Assembly: GCF_900167535.1 (NCBI RefSeq)
Contig: NZ_FUYE01000011.1
Span: 1-64,000, forward strand
Source of the DNA: Prosthecobacter debontii
Lineage (GTDB): Bacteria > Verrucomicrobiota > Verrucomicrobiia > Verrucomicrobiales > Verrucomicrobiaceae
Reading direction: 5' to 3'
Length of the DNA: 64,000 nucleotides
Part shown: one piece after another, positions 34,992 through 44,541 of the stretch
Position numbering within the stretch: position 1 is the first letter of the stretch
Layout: the number at the start of each line of letters is the position of its first letter
Made by a program: the position numbers and the translations under genes
The notes under the pieces: model-generated
What the model was told of the DNA's origin: nothing
What the model saw: the letters and a program-made list of their open reading frames with translations, nothing else
Databases searched by the model: none

Positions 34992-35528
34992 TCAGGACAA
35001 TTCCAGTTCGTTGATGAACTCGCGCTTCTGTGCGGCGGTGGATTCTTCGTTTTCGATCTTGCGCTGAAGGCGCATCAGGCCTTCCAGCAGTGCCTCAGGG
35101 CGTGGAGGGCAGCCAGAGATATAGATGTCCACCGGGATGAGGTTATCGATGCCCTGAAGCACGGCATAGCTGCGATACATGCCACCGCTGGAGGCGCAGG
35201 CACCCATGGCGATGCACCACTTGGGCTCGGGCATCTGGTCCCAGATACGCTTCACGGCGAGAGCCATCTTGTAGGTCACAGTGCCAGCCACGATCATGAC
35301 ATCGGCCTGACGAGGGGAGAAACGCATCACTTCAGCGCCGAAGCGGGAGAGGTCATACCGGCTGCAAGCGGCGGCCATCATTTCGATCGCGCAGCAGGCC
35401 AGACCCATCGGCATCGGCCAGAGGGAATTTTTGCGCATCCAGTTGATTGCCGCGTCCAGCTTAGTGAAGACGACGTTGCCCTCGATTTTCGAATCGTAAG
35501 CGGCGTGAGTTTCAGCAGGGACGACCAT
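34992..35528 (-). CDS. nuoB: NADH-quinone oxidoreductase subunit B
   Basis: A 178-residue complex I 20-kDa subunit that carries the terminal 4Fe-4S cluster N2 and passes electrons to quinone. The four ligands are all visible: C45-C46 in [12 protein letters not shown]111 in [11 protein letters not shown], and C140 in [15 protein letters not shown]. Length is normal. No nuoA precedes it. Its promoter region contains an 18-bp dyad (35595-35612). The pair nuoB-nuoC forms a two-gene unit read toward the SASA esterase gene. Confidence 0.97.
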   Translation of the reverse strand: MVVPAETHAAYDSKIEGNVVFTKLDAAINWMRKNSLWPMPMGLACCAIEMMAAACSRYDLSRFGAEVMRFSPRQADVMIVAGTVTYKMALAVKRIWDQMPEPKWCIAMGACASSGGMYRSYAVLQGIDNLIPVDIYISGCPPRPEALLEGLMRLQRKIENEESTAAQKREFINELELS

Positions 35529-35594
35529 AGCTAGAGTGGGAAAAAGGGTGGAACGCCCAAGAAATACGCCCCGGCAACCCCCCCGGCAACCCGT

Positions 35595-35612
35595 TTGTGA
35601 AAGTTTTCACAA
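35595..35612. promoter_or_regulatory. Perfect 8+8 dyad upstream of nuoB
   Basis: TTGTGAAA (35595-35602) and TTTCACAA (35605-35612) form a perfect inverted repeat with a two-base centre, 67-84 bases upstream of the nuoB start (minus strand). The form (8 bp arms, no T-tract) looks more like a transcription-factor operator than a terminator. Just before it, a 12-base CCCCGGCAACCC unit is tandemly duplicated around 35570-35592. It is also about 40 bases downstream of the RlpA-like gene end. Confidence 0.35.
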
Positions 35613-35650
35613 GCTGCGGACTTGCCAGTCAGGCGAAGACCTGGCTCCGA

Positions 35651-36259
35651 TTAGAACGTCCGTAATCCGGGAGGTGGGGCACCGGCCCCATTGAAGGCAG
35701 GGGCATTGGGAGCCCCCGCTGCGGGCTGTTGCACTTGATAGCCGCCTCCGTTCTGCGGGGTGTAGCTGGGATAACTCTGAGTCGGCTGAGGGGTATACCC
35801 GCCGCCATAAGCAGGCTGGGGCTGGTAGGTGGGTTGAGGAGAATAGCCGCCTCCATAAGCCGGAGCTGCCTGATGGGGGGTGCCATAGGCACCGCCCGCC
35901 ACAGTCTTCGCTGTGACTTCGACCTGTCCCATCTGCATGTAAGGGATGCCGATGTACTGAGCGGCGACGCTGGAGAGATTAATGATCCGCCCAGGGTAAT
36001 AAGGGAAGCGGTCGTTGATCGTGACGTTGACCTTCCGGCCATTCATGATGTTTTTCACCGTGACCACGGTGCCGAATGGCAGACTGGTGTGGGCCGCAGT
36101 GTAAGCCTGCGGGTGGTAAAGTTCACCGGAGGAAGTCGGGCGGCCAGTGTAGTGATCAGCCACGTAGGAGGCCCAGCCCTGTTCGCGATAAGCAGGTGGC
36201 CGCGAGGCGCAACTCACTAGGGCCAGCAATGCGAGAGAAAGAATCTGGCGACAAAACAT
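35651..36259 (-). CDS. RlpA-like septal lipoprotein (double-psi beta-barrel)
   Basis: A 202-residue lipoprotein with lipobox LVSC (LALLALVSCASRPP). The double-psi beta-barrel of RlpA is recognisable from ASYVADHYTGRPTSSGELYHP, AAHTSLPFGTVVTVKNIMNG and VNVTINDRFPYYPGRIINLS, with the NDR catalytic-type Asp. RlpA proteins are lytic transglycosylases acting on denuded peptidoglycan at septa. After the barrel (about residue 115) comes a Gly/Tyr/Pro/Gln-rich low-complexity tail with repeats of PAYGGGYSPQPTYQ-type sequence; a SPOR domain, common in RlpA, is missing. ATG 36259 is preferred; a longer start (36496) would lack the signal and overlap the next gene's end. Confidence 0.88.
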   Translation of the reverse strand: MFCRQILSLALLALVSCASRPPAYREQGWASYVADHYTGRPTSSGELYHPQAYTAAHTSLPFGTVVTVKNIMNGRKVNVTINDRFPYYPGRIINLSSVAAQYIGIPYMQMGQVEVTAKTVAGGAYGTPHQAAPAYGGGYSPQPTYQPQPAYGGGYTPQPTQSYPSYTPQNGGGYQVQQPAAGAPNAPAFNGAGAPPPGLRTF

Positions 36260-36330
36260 TCTGCTCAGTTCATACACAAAGAACGGTCTGACGTCATCCT
36301 TATAATCTAAGAAGCTTTCTCCTATAGATG

Positions 36331-37035
36331 CTAAGAGGAGACGGAGAGCAGGGTGTCGTCCGGTTCCCACGTCTTGTGGGGTAGAAAACAGCCGTCTTTG
36401 AGAAAGCGTTCCACCGCCCGGAGCACTGTGGGTCGCCACATCATGAAGGTGTGATCTGCGGGAGTGACCATAAAGTCCGCCTGTCCCTCTACCCACCCGC
36501 CTGAAACCGTTACGATGCCGTCAGACTCGGGTCCCAGGATTTCCCGGAAGAACGGAATCACGGGTTTATTGCCCATGATCACTCCTGTGCCCGGTGGCAC
36601 GACACCCAGTTGGCGGGGCGTGCTGTTTTCATCCACCCCGAGTTCGTCAACGACCGGACCCAGCAGCCAGCGCGGCCAACGATAGTGAGCCAGCCTTTCC
36701 AGCACCTCACTGCCTTGATTCGGTGGCCCGAGCATGACCGTCCGACCCAGAGGGAAACGACGATCCCTGGAAACGGCCCATTGGCGGAAAAGAATCCCGC
36801 CAAGGGAATGGGTGACGAAATGAACCCGCTCTCCTGGACGAAGTTGGAGTCGGTCCAAGACGGGCTGGAGACGTTTTTCCACCGCACTCTGGATCGACAT
36901 CCGACGGGAGGGATAACCCACACTGACCACACGATACCCAGCTTTCCACAACCAGAACCGAACCGGCATCAGGCTACGCGGTGTCCGTCCTAGTCCGTGG
37001 ATCAAAACCACAGTGTCTTTCAGGCGGTGAGGCAT
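36331..37035 (-). CDS. Alpha/beta hydrolase, lipase/PGAP1-like
   Basis: A 234-residue cytosolic-looking hydrolase (no signal peptide). It begins KDTVVLIHGLGRTPRSL (oxyanion HG), has the nucleophile elbow VHFVTHSLGGILFRQW (THSLGG, GxSxG), and carries a late His in MVTPADHTFMMWRP with Asp in GPESDGIVTVSG likely completing the triad. It resembles triacylglycerol lipase / PGAP1-like esterases. Substrate unknown. Its end is 71 bases from the RlpA-like start codon, same strand, so they may be co-transcribed. GxSxG context and length are family-typical. Confidence 0.85.
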   Translation of the reverse strand: MPHRLKDTVVLIHGLGRTPRSLMPVRFWLWKAGYRVVSVGYPSRRMSIQSAVEKRLQPVLDRLQLRPGERVHFVTHSLGGILFRQWAVSRDRRFPLGRTVMLGPPNQGSEVLERLAHYRWPRWLLGPVVDELGVDENSTPRQLGVVPPGTGVIMGNKPVIPFFREILGPESDGIVTVSGGWVEGQADFMVTPADHTFMMWRPTVLRAVERFLKDGCFLPHKTWEPDDTLLSVSS

Positions 37036-37195
37036 GGACTAGTATACTCACCCGCCCTGAAGAGAGCGTCAACTTACTCAATGCTGGCAGGTTGTCAGGA
37101 AAACGGATGAATCAAGAATCGTCAATCCTCCGGCAAGAATGAGCAGCAGGGAGGAATTGCCTCTGGAACTGGCTTTGAGACAAGCTCAGCCAACC

Positions 37196-38800
37196 ATGCC
37201 AACCCGCCGATTCATTCAGCTCGTCGCCAGCGGTGACCTCCGCCTCTCTGCCAACCAAACCTGCTGGCCCGCCCAAAAAGCCATGGAGGATGCGTTGGCT
37301 AAAGCGCTCAAGGCCGAAGGTTATGAGATCAAACGTGCGCATCCCTACGATGCCAAGAAAAAACACGGTTTCATCGCCAGCCAGCGTGAAGGAATTGAGG
37401 TTTTCCGCAACATCGATCCAGATGCGCCGCTGATTGTGGCTGAGGCAGTATGGCAGTATTCCCATCACGTTTTAGCAGGGCTGACCACGCATCGGGGACC
37501 GATCCTCACCGTCGCTAACTGGAGCGGCCAATGGCCTGGCCTCGTCGGATTGCTCAACTTGAACGCCTCCCTCACCAAGGCGGGGGTGCGTTACTCCACG
37601 CTTTGGAGCGAAACTTTCACGGATACGTTTTTCAAAAATGGACTCAAGGAATGGCTGACCACCGGCACGGTGACGCATGATCAGTCTCATGTGCGTCCGT
37701 TGTCGCTTCTCAAGCTGCCTGCGGATGAAGAGCAAGTGGGCCGTGATTTTGGTCGCCGTTTTCGCCAGAACAAAGCCATTCTGGGGGTCTTCGATGAAGG
37801 ATGCATGGGCATGTTCAATGCCATCATTCCTGATGACCTCTTCCACGCGGCGGGCTGCTTTAAAGAACGCCTCAGCCAATCCACTTTGTTCGCAGCCATG
37901 CAGACGGTGAGCGATGGGGATGCCGCCGAAGTCTATGCCTGGTTGAAGAAAAAGGGACTGCAAATGCAGTTAGGTCAAAATGATGCGATGGAGCTGACGG
38001 AGCCGCAAATCCTCCTGCAATGTAAAATGTACATCGCTGCAGTTCGTTTGGCGGATGAGTTTGGCTGTGATGCCATCGGTATCCAATATCAGCAGGGATT
38101 GAAGGATCTCACCCCGGCCAGTGATCTGGTGGAAGGTATGCTCAACAACGTTGACCGTCCCCCGGTGCGCAGTGCGGATGATAAACGAATCTTGTTTGAA
38201 GGAGAGGCCCTGCCGCACTTCAATGAGGTGGACGAGTGCGCTGGGCTGGATGGCCTTGTGACCTATCGTCTGTGGCGAGAGTTGGGCTTTACGCCGGAAA
38301 ACACCCTTCATGATCTGCGCTGGGGCCAACAATACGGCGATGACTATGTCTGGGTGCTGCTCATCAGCGGTGCTGCGCCGCCCGCTCATTTCATCGGTGG
38401 TTGGAAGGGGGCGAGCACGGAACGACAGCCCTCCATGTATTTCCGCCTGGGTGGAGGTACTTTGAAGGGAGTTAGCAAACCCGGACACATTGTGTGGAGT
38501 CGTGTCTTCGTGATGGATGGGGTCTTGCATTGCGACATCGGTGTGGCGGAGGTGGTGAAGCTGCCTGAAGCGGAAACCGAGCGCCGCTGGCAGGAAACCA
38601 CGCCGCAATGGCCGATCATGCACGCGGTGCTCAAGGGTGTGAGCCGGGATCAGATGATGGCGCGACATAAGTCCAACCATATCCAGGTCGTCTATACACC
38701 GAACGCCAAGCAAGCCCACCGTGCGGCTCGCATCAAGGCCGCCGCCATGGCCGAACTCGGCGTTCATGTCTCCCTCTGTGGCGAGGTGAAAGCGAGTTAA
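37196..38800 (+). CDS. L-fucose isomerase-like protein
   Basis: A 534-residue cytosolic enzyme of the fucose/arabinose isomerase superfamily. Recognisable parts are [77 protein letters not shown], the Glu-containing IMPDD... [18 protein letters not shown] region, and [20 protein letters not shown]. These match Verrucomicrobia proteins named fucose isomerase, which convert aldoses to ketoses. ATG 37196 ([10 protein letters not shown]) is chosen as the start of the conserved region; ATG 37139 would add 19 residues and is possible. Neighbours downstream are two secreted propeller proteins, so this may be the intracellular entry of a sugar pathway. Substrate is inferred from family only. Confidence 0.8.
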   Translation: MPTRRFIQLVASGDLRLSANQTCWPAQKAMEDALAKALKAEGYEIKRAHPYDAKKKHGFIASQREGIEVFRNIDPDAPLIVAEAVWQYSHHVLAGLTTHRGPILTVANWSGQWPGLVGLLNLNASLTKAGVRYSTLWSETFTDTFFKNGLKEWLTTGTVTHDQSHVRPLSLLKLPADEEQVGRDFGRRFRQNKAILGVFDEGCMGMFNAIIPDDLFHAAGCFKERLSQSTLFAAMQTVSDGDAAEVYAWLKKKGLQMQLGQNDAMELTEPQILLQCKMYIAAVRLADEFGCDAIGIQYQQGLKDLTPASDLVEGMLNNVDRPPVRSADDKRILFEGEALPHFNEVDECAGLDGLVTYRLWRELGFTPENTLHDLRWGQQYGDDYVWVLLISGAAPPAHFIGGWKGASTERQPSMYFRLGGGTLKGVSKPGHIVWSRVFVMDGVLHCDIGVAEVVKLPEAETERRWQETTPQWPIMHAVLKGVSRDQMMARHKSNHIQVVYTPNAKQAHRAARIKAAAMAELGVHVSLCGEVKAS

Positions 38801-38895
38801 GCCTTCACCGCTCGAAACATCCTTGCCGGAAACCCGTTTGATCACTGCTAGCCGGTGAGCAAATGGGTGTTTTGTAATCGTCTCGGCAATGCCTG

Positions 38896-40098
38896 ATGCC
38901 TATGAAATCATTCCTTTACCTGGCTACAGTTCTCCTCGCAGTCGGTGTGAACCATGCTGCCGATCTCCCGCCCATGCTCGATCTGCCAGGCGTTGGCCAA
39001 GACCCAGATCGGATTGACTTTCAGAAGCTACCGGTTCTCAAGGGAGATCATGGCTTGGTAACGCATGGCGATGCCCAATGGAAGTTCCGGCTGCATAACT
39101 ACTTGGCTTATCATGAGGGGAAATACTGGTGCATCTGGAGTCATGGACCCGTCATCGAGGACAATCCCACTCAGCATGTACGCTTTGCCACGAGTCCGGA
39201 TGGTCTTCAGTGGAGTGACGATCACATCTTGATGCCGTCATCTCCTCAGAAAGGCTTTCGCTACATCGCTCGCGGATTATGGGTCAGGGAGGGAAAATTG
39301 ATCGCCATCGCAAGCCATGATGAGGCTTTCGATGATCGTGGGCGAGTGCACTTTTTCGGCAAAAGCCTGAAGTTGATGGCGTGGGAATGGCAGCCTCAAA
39401 CTCAAACGTGGAAAGAGCTGGGAGTCATGATGGAAGACGCCATCAATAACTTTCCTCCTCAAAAAATGCCTAACGGAGAGTATGGCATGCTGAGGCGAGA
39501 TCATGAGCGTAAGGTGTCCATGATGTTTGGAGGCGTGACTTCGCCTTTGGATTGGAAAGCCGTGCCTCTCGTGGCTTACCAAAGCGAGGATGGCTTTCGC
39601 CCCGAAGAGCCGGATTGGTGGTCACTTCCTGATGGTCGCTTGCTTGGGCTCTTTCGGGATAACAGTGGATCCTTTCGTTTCTATCGCGCTCTTTCGAGTG
39701 ATCATGGCCGTACCTGGACGAATCCGGAGAAAACCAACTTTCCCGATGCCACCAGCAAGTTCTTTGGCCTGCGCACGAGTCAGGGGTATTACGTCTTGAT
39801 CTCGAACGCGAATCCCAAGCAGCGTAACCCTCTCTGTCTCTCCACCTCGGAGGATGGAGTCACCTTCACCCGCATGGCAGCCTTACCGATTCCACAAACG
39901 TTGCCTGCAGATCCGAAGATCCAGCAACCTTTGCGCGTGGGACCTGTGGAAACTTTCCAATACCCGCACGTGGTAGAGCAAGATGGGCATTTGCTGATCG
40001 CTTTCTCGCGGCGCAAGCAAACCACCGAGGTGATCAAGGTGGCGCTGGCAGAGGTCGATGCACTTCGTTCCAACAAGGCTCCTTATCCCGTCCGCTAG
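38896..40098 (+). CDS. Secreted sialidase-like six-bladed propeller protein
   Basis: A 400-residue exported protein (MKSFLYLATVLLAVGVNHAAD). Its repeated blades include ASP-box-like elements (FATSPDGLQWSDDHIL, LSSDHGRTWTNPEK, STSEDGVTFTRM), typical of BNR/sialidase folds. The putative catalytic Asp, Glu and Tyr are not unambiguously assignable. Fitting functions are exo-sialidase, unsaturated glucuronyl- or other glycan-acting hydrolase, or a binding propeller. ATG 38896 or 38902 could start it. It is 95 bases after the fucose isomerase-like gene and 27 bases before the next, forming a possible three-gene unit. Confidence 0.75.
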   Translation: MPMKSFLYLATVLLAVGVNHAADLPPMLDLPGVGQDPDRIDFQKLPVLKGDHGLVTHGDAQWKFRLHNYLAYHEGKYWCIWSHGPVIEDNPTQHVRFATSPDGLQWSDDHILMPSSPQKGFRYIARGLWVREGKLIAIASHDEAFDDRGRVHFFGKSLKLMAWEWQPQTQTWKELGVMMEDAINNFPPQKMPNGEYGMLRRDHERKVSMMFGGVTSPLDWKAVPLVAYQSEDGFRPEEPDWWSLPDGRLLGLFRDNSGSFRFYRALSSDHGRTWTNPEKTNFPDATSKFFGLRTSQGYYVLISNANPKQRNPLCLSTSEDGVTFTRMAALPIPQTLPADPKIQQPLRVGPVETFQYPHVVEQDGHLLIAFSRRKQTTEVIKVALAEVDALRSNKAPYPVR

Positions 40099-40125
40099 TT
40101 GCCCGCGAGGCTCCCTTTAACCCAG

Positions 40126-41202
40126 ATGATGCGATCACTCCTCATGGCTGGCTACCTTACGTTCTTGGGTGGCATCTCGTGGAAATCATGTTTCGGAGCA
40201 GAGGATGCACGACCGGCTTTTCAACCTGTGGGCATGTGGAGTTGGGACAACTGGTTCGTGCATGATGGTAGCCGCTGGCACGCCTTTTATCTACAATTGC
40301 CCAAAGCCGTCGGCCTTGATCGACGGTGGAAAAACAATGACTTCTACAAACACGTCGGGCATGCCACCTCCAGTGATCTCTTGCATTGGCAGGATCAAGG
40401 CCCAGCTCTAGGAGCGCTCTCGGGCACATGGAATGATCGCCACATCGCGACAGGCAGCATCATCAAACATCAGGGACGTTGGTGGATGTTCTTCACGGGG
40501 CGTGGCACCGCAGGAGACGGCGTGGGCTTGGCTCTCAGCGATGACCTGACGAACTGGAAGACAGAGCCTCAGCCGCTCTTTCCATTGATTGACACCTTTG
40601 CAGAAAAAGGTGACTCGCCCTTCGAATCACCATGGCAAGGCAAATCCCAGCGCTGGATCGGCATCAGTGATCCTTACATCTTGCCTGAAGTCCATGAGGG
40701 CTGGTTTTACATGGTCCTTTGTGCACGTGTCTTGGACACACCCTTGGCGCAGAGTGGTTGCCTCGCTCTGGTGCGTTCTCGAGATCTGCGTCAGTGGGAG
40801 TCTGCAGGGATTCTGGCATGGCCGCAGTGTTTTGAGCGGATGGAAACCCCCCAGTTATGGCAGCGGGAGGGGCGCTGGTATCTCTCCTTCGGCGGTGTGC
40901 TGGACACGGCGTGGGCTCAAGCACATCACGCTCAATTACCTGAAGCTGTACGGGGTCAACGCAGCCATGAAAACTATGTTTATCACCTGCCAGAATTAAC
41001 AGCTACGGCACAGGAAGCAGATCTTAACCACGTTGCTATCCCGAAGGGTCATTACATCATGAAAGTCCTCCCCCTGAAGGAAGGCCGAGATGTGGCAATT
41101 TTCACTCACAAGAGGGATAATGACTCAGGTATATCGAGACCTTACCCAGTGAGCTACGGAGCCAACGGAGACCTTCAAATAGGCATCTCCAAGGAGAGGT
41201 GA
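40126..41202 (+). CDS. Secreted GH32/GH43-like five-bladed propeller protein
   Basis: A 358-residue exported protein (MRSLLMAGYLTFLGGISW signal-like start; ATG 40126 or 40129). The blades read like GH32/GH43/GH130 proteins: GMWSWDNWFVHDGSRWHAFYLQ, HVGHATSSDLLHWQDQGPAL, GSIIKHQGRWWMFFTGRG, GLALSDDLTNWKTEPQPLF, ISDPYILPEVHEGWFYMVLC and ETPQLWQREGRWYLSFGG. Asp and Glu residues suitable for catalysis exist in WDNW, SDPY and ETPQ. The bond cleaved is not determined. It starts 27 bases after the sialidase-like gene. At the 3' end the bases become AT-richer. Confidence 0.75.
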   Translation: MMRSLLMAGYLTFLGGISWKSCFGAEDARPAFQPVGMWSWDNWFVHDGSRWHAFYLQLPKAVGLDRRWKNNDFYKHVGHATSSDLLHWQDQGPALGALSGTWNDRHIATGSIIKHQGRWWMFFTGRGTAGDGVGLALSDDLTNWKTEPQPLFPLIDTFAEKGDSPFESPWQGKSQRWIGISDPYILPEVHEGWFYMVLCARVLDTPLAQSGCLALVRSRDLRQWESAGILAWPQCFERMETPQLWQREGRWYLSFGGVLDTAWAQAHHAQLPEAVRGQRSHENYVYHLPELTATAQEADLNHVAIPKGHYIMKVLPLKEGRDVAIFTHKRDNDSGISRPYPVSYGANGDLQIGISKER

Positions 41203-41240
41203 ATGTTAGATATCCATTTGTGAAACGCAGAGTGAACTCG

Positions 41241-43427
41241 CTATAGTCTATTCGGATTCACCTTCGTCCAAGGGCTCCAGGCTCCCAGGGCATGCTGCTG
41301 GATCTTGCGCTTCCAGATTTTGTTCATGCAGAAGGCGTAGAGGATGTCTTTGTTCTTGCCGCCGATGGCAACACCCGTCACGCGGCTGCGATCAGGGACC
41401 GGCAGGATGATTTGCGTGGGGCCATCATCGGCGCTGATTTGAATGCCGCTGCGGGTGGCGGAAAACTGCCGACCTTCCTGAGAGTAACACACCGACTCGG
41501 CACCCGCGTCATCATCCCAATCGGCTACATGCAAATGAAAGAAACGCTCTTTGTGCGTGAGGGTGCCATCGTCGTTGATCTGATAGCTGTAGATCCATTT
41601 GGAGTGACCTTCGGCGACGGAGAGAAGCCATTGATCCGGGCGATTGGCCAGACCGGTGGCAAACTTGATGCCTGCATCCACCTGCTTTTTCTGGCCGTCT
41701 TTGATGAGCCAAACACTGCCGCCGTTGTTCGGTTTACTATCGTCATTACTGGTGACGTAAAGGCTGCCATCCGGCCGGGCAAAGATGGAGTGACCCTGGA
41801 TACCTTCCATCACGACGCTGGCCTTGCCGGCGATGTCGTAACGCATGAGTTGCGCTGACTTCTCGGAGATGGTGTAGAGGGTGCCGTAGGGACCCACGGT
41901 GACACAATGGGCATGGCCGGTGTCTTTGGCAAAGACGCTGACTTTGCCCTCGGTATCGATGCGATGAATTTGATCGTTGGTTGTATCGGCAAAGAAGACT
42001 TCCCCCTGCGCATTGGTGGAGGGGCCGCGTGTGCTTTTGAAGCCCTCGGCAGCGAGCTGCCACCCCTCGTCGGGGATGAGGATCTCCTGAGCACGGGGTG
42101 CACTGGGGCCTGCTTTGACAGGAGCTGGCCAGTCTCTCCAAAGATAGGCCATGGCTTCGCGCCAGTAATCCATGTATCCAGCCACATGCTTGCCCTCGAC
42201 GATGCGGAATTGGTAATCATAGCCCGAGAACTTCAGGGCCTTGTCCATCTCCTGGTCCGTGAGGAACCAATCGCCAGCCGCGTTTTCCATGTCATGCGTG
42301 GCGGTGGTTAGGAAAGAGCGGATGGGTTTGGCCTCAAATTTCCGCACCAAGATGGGAAACTCATGCCCTCCACGGAAGGCCACCCAACTACCGCTGGCGG
42401 CATAGACACGGCTAAACGCTTCGGGTCGATTCCATGCGGCGGTGAAGGCCGTAATGCCACCGCTGCTGCCGCCGGAGATGCAGCGGTCATTGCCGCTGGT
42501 GCTGAGGTTGAGCTGATACTCCTGGGCCACGAAGGGCAGCAATTCTTCATCGAAGAAGCGCACGTTGTTATCATTCACGGCATCGTATTCAAAACAACGA
42601 TTACGCCGATCAACAGTGCCTTTGACGGGAGAGGGGAGTGTCCCTGGTCTGACAAAAACCCCCACTGTCACAGGGATCTCTCCCGTCGCGATCATCGTTT
42701 CCATGAGCTCTTTTTCTCGGGGATTATAACCGTCGGTTTTCACATACACGCAGGCAGGTTTACTGGCATCGTACTGAGCCGGAATGAAGACGGTGACATC
42801 GCGGACAGTGCCCGGGAATACCTTGCTCTGGGTAAAGCGGAACTCTTTGATGCTGCCTTCCTTGATGGCTTCTGTTGCGATCTCGGGTGGCTGATAACCT
42901 GCGGGCTCTTCCGCTGTCTTAGCTACAATGCCGGTGCCCGCGAGAGGATGGATGAACCACTGGAGATGCGTGTCGTTCTCCCGATAAGTCCAGAGGTCCA
43001 CTTTAGCCCCCGCTTCCTTCTTACCACCGAAGTGATCCAAGCCCATGCCAGCGGCGTGTTTAGGTGTGAGCGTGTAGGAGCCATTGTCATGCTTCTGGAT
43101 GGACCAGAGTTGAGCATCAGACTTGTTGTACTTCTCGATGGTGACCTTCGCCCCGTTCTTCTTTTCAGCATTGGCGACGGTAAGCGCCAGGGTTGGTGTC
43201 AAGACGGGCATCACCCAATACCAGCCATCACCTTTGGGATCGAAAATCCACTTTTGATTGGCCGCTCCATTAGGTTTTTGAATGGAGACGACATCCCCCT
43301 CTTGAGTCCCTCCAACAGCTTCCAGAACGAACTCAGGTGCACTGGCGGAGACGATTTGATACGCGCCCCAGTCCTCAGCGAGAACGAAGCTAGTGAAAAG
43401 GCTGAAAGTGAGCAGCAGGGATTTCAT
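41241..43427 (-). CDS. Secreted trimodular protein: ricin-lectin-like + esterase + SMP-30 domain
   Basis: A 728-residue exported protein (MKSLLLTFSLFTSFVLAED). Residues about 20-170 look like a ricin B beta-trefoil (NQKWIFDPKGDGWYWV, AQLWSIQKHDNGSYTLTPKH, HLQWFIHP: the Q-x-W repeats). About 210-445 is a D1/CE1-type esterase (TVRDVTVFIPAQYDASKPACVYVKTDG, nucleophile in CISGGSSGGITAF, His in VEGKHVAGYMDYWREA), as in enterochelin or feruloyl esterases. From about 470 an SMP-30/gluconolactonase-like propeller follows (STRGPSTNAQGEVFFADTTNDQIHRI, VTGVAIGGKNKDILYAF). The combination suggests carbohydrate binding, removal of an ester, then action on a lactone. It ends an eight-gene run. Confidence 0.88.
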   Translation of the reverse strand: MKSLLLTFSLFTSFVLAEDWGAYQIVSASAPEFVLEAVGGTQEGDVVSIQKPNGAANQKWIFDPKGDGWYWVMPVLTPTLALTVANAEKKNGAKVTIEKYNKSDAQLWSIQKHDNGSYTLTPKHAAGMGLDHFGGKKEAGAKVDLWTYRENDTHLQWFIHPLAGTGIVAKTAEEPAGYQPPEIATEAIKEGSIKEFRFTQSKVFPGTVRDVTVFIPAQYDASKPACVYVKTDGYNPREKELMETMIATGEIPVTVGVFVRPGTLPSPVKGTVDRRNRCFEYDAVNDNNVRFFDEELLPFVAQEYQLNLSTSGNDRCISGGSSGGITAFTAAWNRPEAFSRVYAASGSWVAFRGGHEFPILVRKFEAKPIRSFLTTATHDMENAAGDWFLTDQEMDKALKFSGYDYQFRIVEGKHVAGYMDYWREAMAYLWRDWPAPVKAGPSAPRAQEILIPDEGWQLAAEGFKSTRGPSTNAQGEVFFADTTNDQIHRIDTEGKVSVFAKDTGHAHCVTVGPYGTLYTISEKSAQLMRYDIAGKASVVMEGIQGHSIFARPDGSLYVTSNDDSKPNNGGSVWLIKDGQKKQVDAGIKFATGLANRPDQWLLSVAEGHSKWIYSYQINDDGTLTHKERFFHLHVADWDDDAGAESVCYSQEGRQFSATRSGIQISADDGPTQIILPVPDRSRVTGVAIGGKNKDILYAFCMNKIWKRKIQQHALGAWSPWTKVNPNRL

Positions 43428-43492
43428 GAAGGTCAAGATGAGGGGCGTCTTGGCCCGCAAACAGGCCTAACGAGTGATGTTTAAATGCGAAT

Positions 43493-44452
43493 CTACTTTT
43501 CCGGATCCACCGCGAGTTCAGCTTCCGGCACGAGCTCAATCTTCACGTCTGTGCCCTTCAGATACTTATCGAAAAAGTTCTGCATGAGTAGCATCACCTG
43601 AGGTCTGACAAAAGCTGGCCCGCCATGGCCAGAGCCGGGGAGCTTTTGTAACCACACTTCGACACCTTTCGCCTTCAAGGCTGCTGCCAGTTGCTCACTC
43701 TGCGCATAGGGCACCAGAGCATCGTGTGTGCCATGAAGAATGAGGAAAGGAGGCGTGTCTTGGCTGACATAGTGGATCGGACTCACGGCCTTGCTCTTGG
43801 GTTGATCGTCGAGCCGGGTGCCGATGAGTGACGAGTAGGGGTCACTCGGGGTGTTGAACTGGAAGATGTTCTTCACATTCGAGTCTGCTTCCGCCTGCTG
43901 CACGACGGTGGTGAAATCCGCCGGGCCATAGATGTCACACACGGCCTGGACACGATCGGTTTCGGCTTCGTTAGCCCCGATAGGTGTAAAAGCCTTCTTC
44001 CCACCTGAAGTGCCGACCAACGCGGAAAGGTGTCCGCCTGCTGAACCTCCGACCACTCCCACATGCTCGGGATCGAGATGGTATTTTTCGCGGTTGGCTC
44101 TTAGCCAGCGAATGGCCGCTTGGCAGTCTTGAATTTGCGCCGGGAAAATCGCTTTCTGGCTGAAACGATACTCCACACTGGCCACCGCATAACCACGCAT
44201 AACCATCACGGAGATGGGACACGGAAACTTGCTGCCTGCCCGCCAGCCACCGCCATGGATGTGTACGATCAGTGGAAGGGGTTTGTCGGGTGCTTTCTCA
44301 GGGAGGTAGAGATCCAGCTTCTGCGCCTCATCACCTCCTTCGATGTAGGCGATGTCCCGTTCCATCCGAATTCCCGCAGGAAGGGAAACCGGTTTTTTTT
44401 CGGCAAAAGCCAAACACACCAGAAGGGTGAAGGTCAGGAGCAGCGCTTTCAT
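43493..44452 (-). CDS. Secreted BD-FAE-like carboxylesterase
   Basis: A 319-residue exported alpha/beta hydrolase (MKALLLTFTLLVCLAFA). Typical motifs: RDIAYIEGGDEAQKLDLYLPE, PLIVHIHGGGWRAGSK (HGGGW oxyanion), GVVGGSAGGHLSALVG (nucleophile Ser in GGSAGG), TPPFLILHGTHDALVPY (Asp), and GSGHGGPAF (His). It is close to bifunctional feruloyl/acetyl-xylan esterases (BD-FAE). It should remove acyl groups from plant or algal polysaccharides in the periplasm. ATG 44452 fits the signal peptide. It is 65 bases upstream of the trimodular gene and 89 bases downstream of the isomerase-like gene, same strand. Confidence 0.9.
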   Translation of the reverse strand: MKALLLTFTLLVCLAFAEKKPVSLPAGIRMERDIAYIEGGDEAQKLDLYLPEKAPDKPLPLIVHIHGGGWRAGSKFPCPISVMVMRGYAVASVEYRFSQKAIFPAQIQDCQAAIRWLRANREKYHLDPEHVGVVGGSAGGHLSALVGTSGGKKAFTPIGANEAETDRVQAVCDIYGPADFTTVVQQAEADSNVKNIFQFNTPSDPYSSLIGTRLDDQPKSKAVSPIHYVSQDTPPFLILHGTHDALVPYAQSEQLAAALKAKGVEVWLQKLPGSGHGGPAFVRPQVMLLMQNFFDKYLKGTDVKIELVPEAELAVDPEK

Positions 44453-44541
44453 AACAAAATCGAGGATCAAAGAGAAGGCACCCGAGAAAAACGAAGGGCG
44501 AGGTCTCGGCTTAACAACTTTTGCAATGTCTCAACCGAGCA

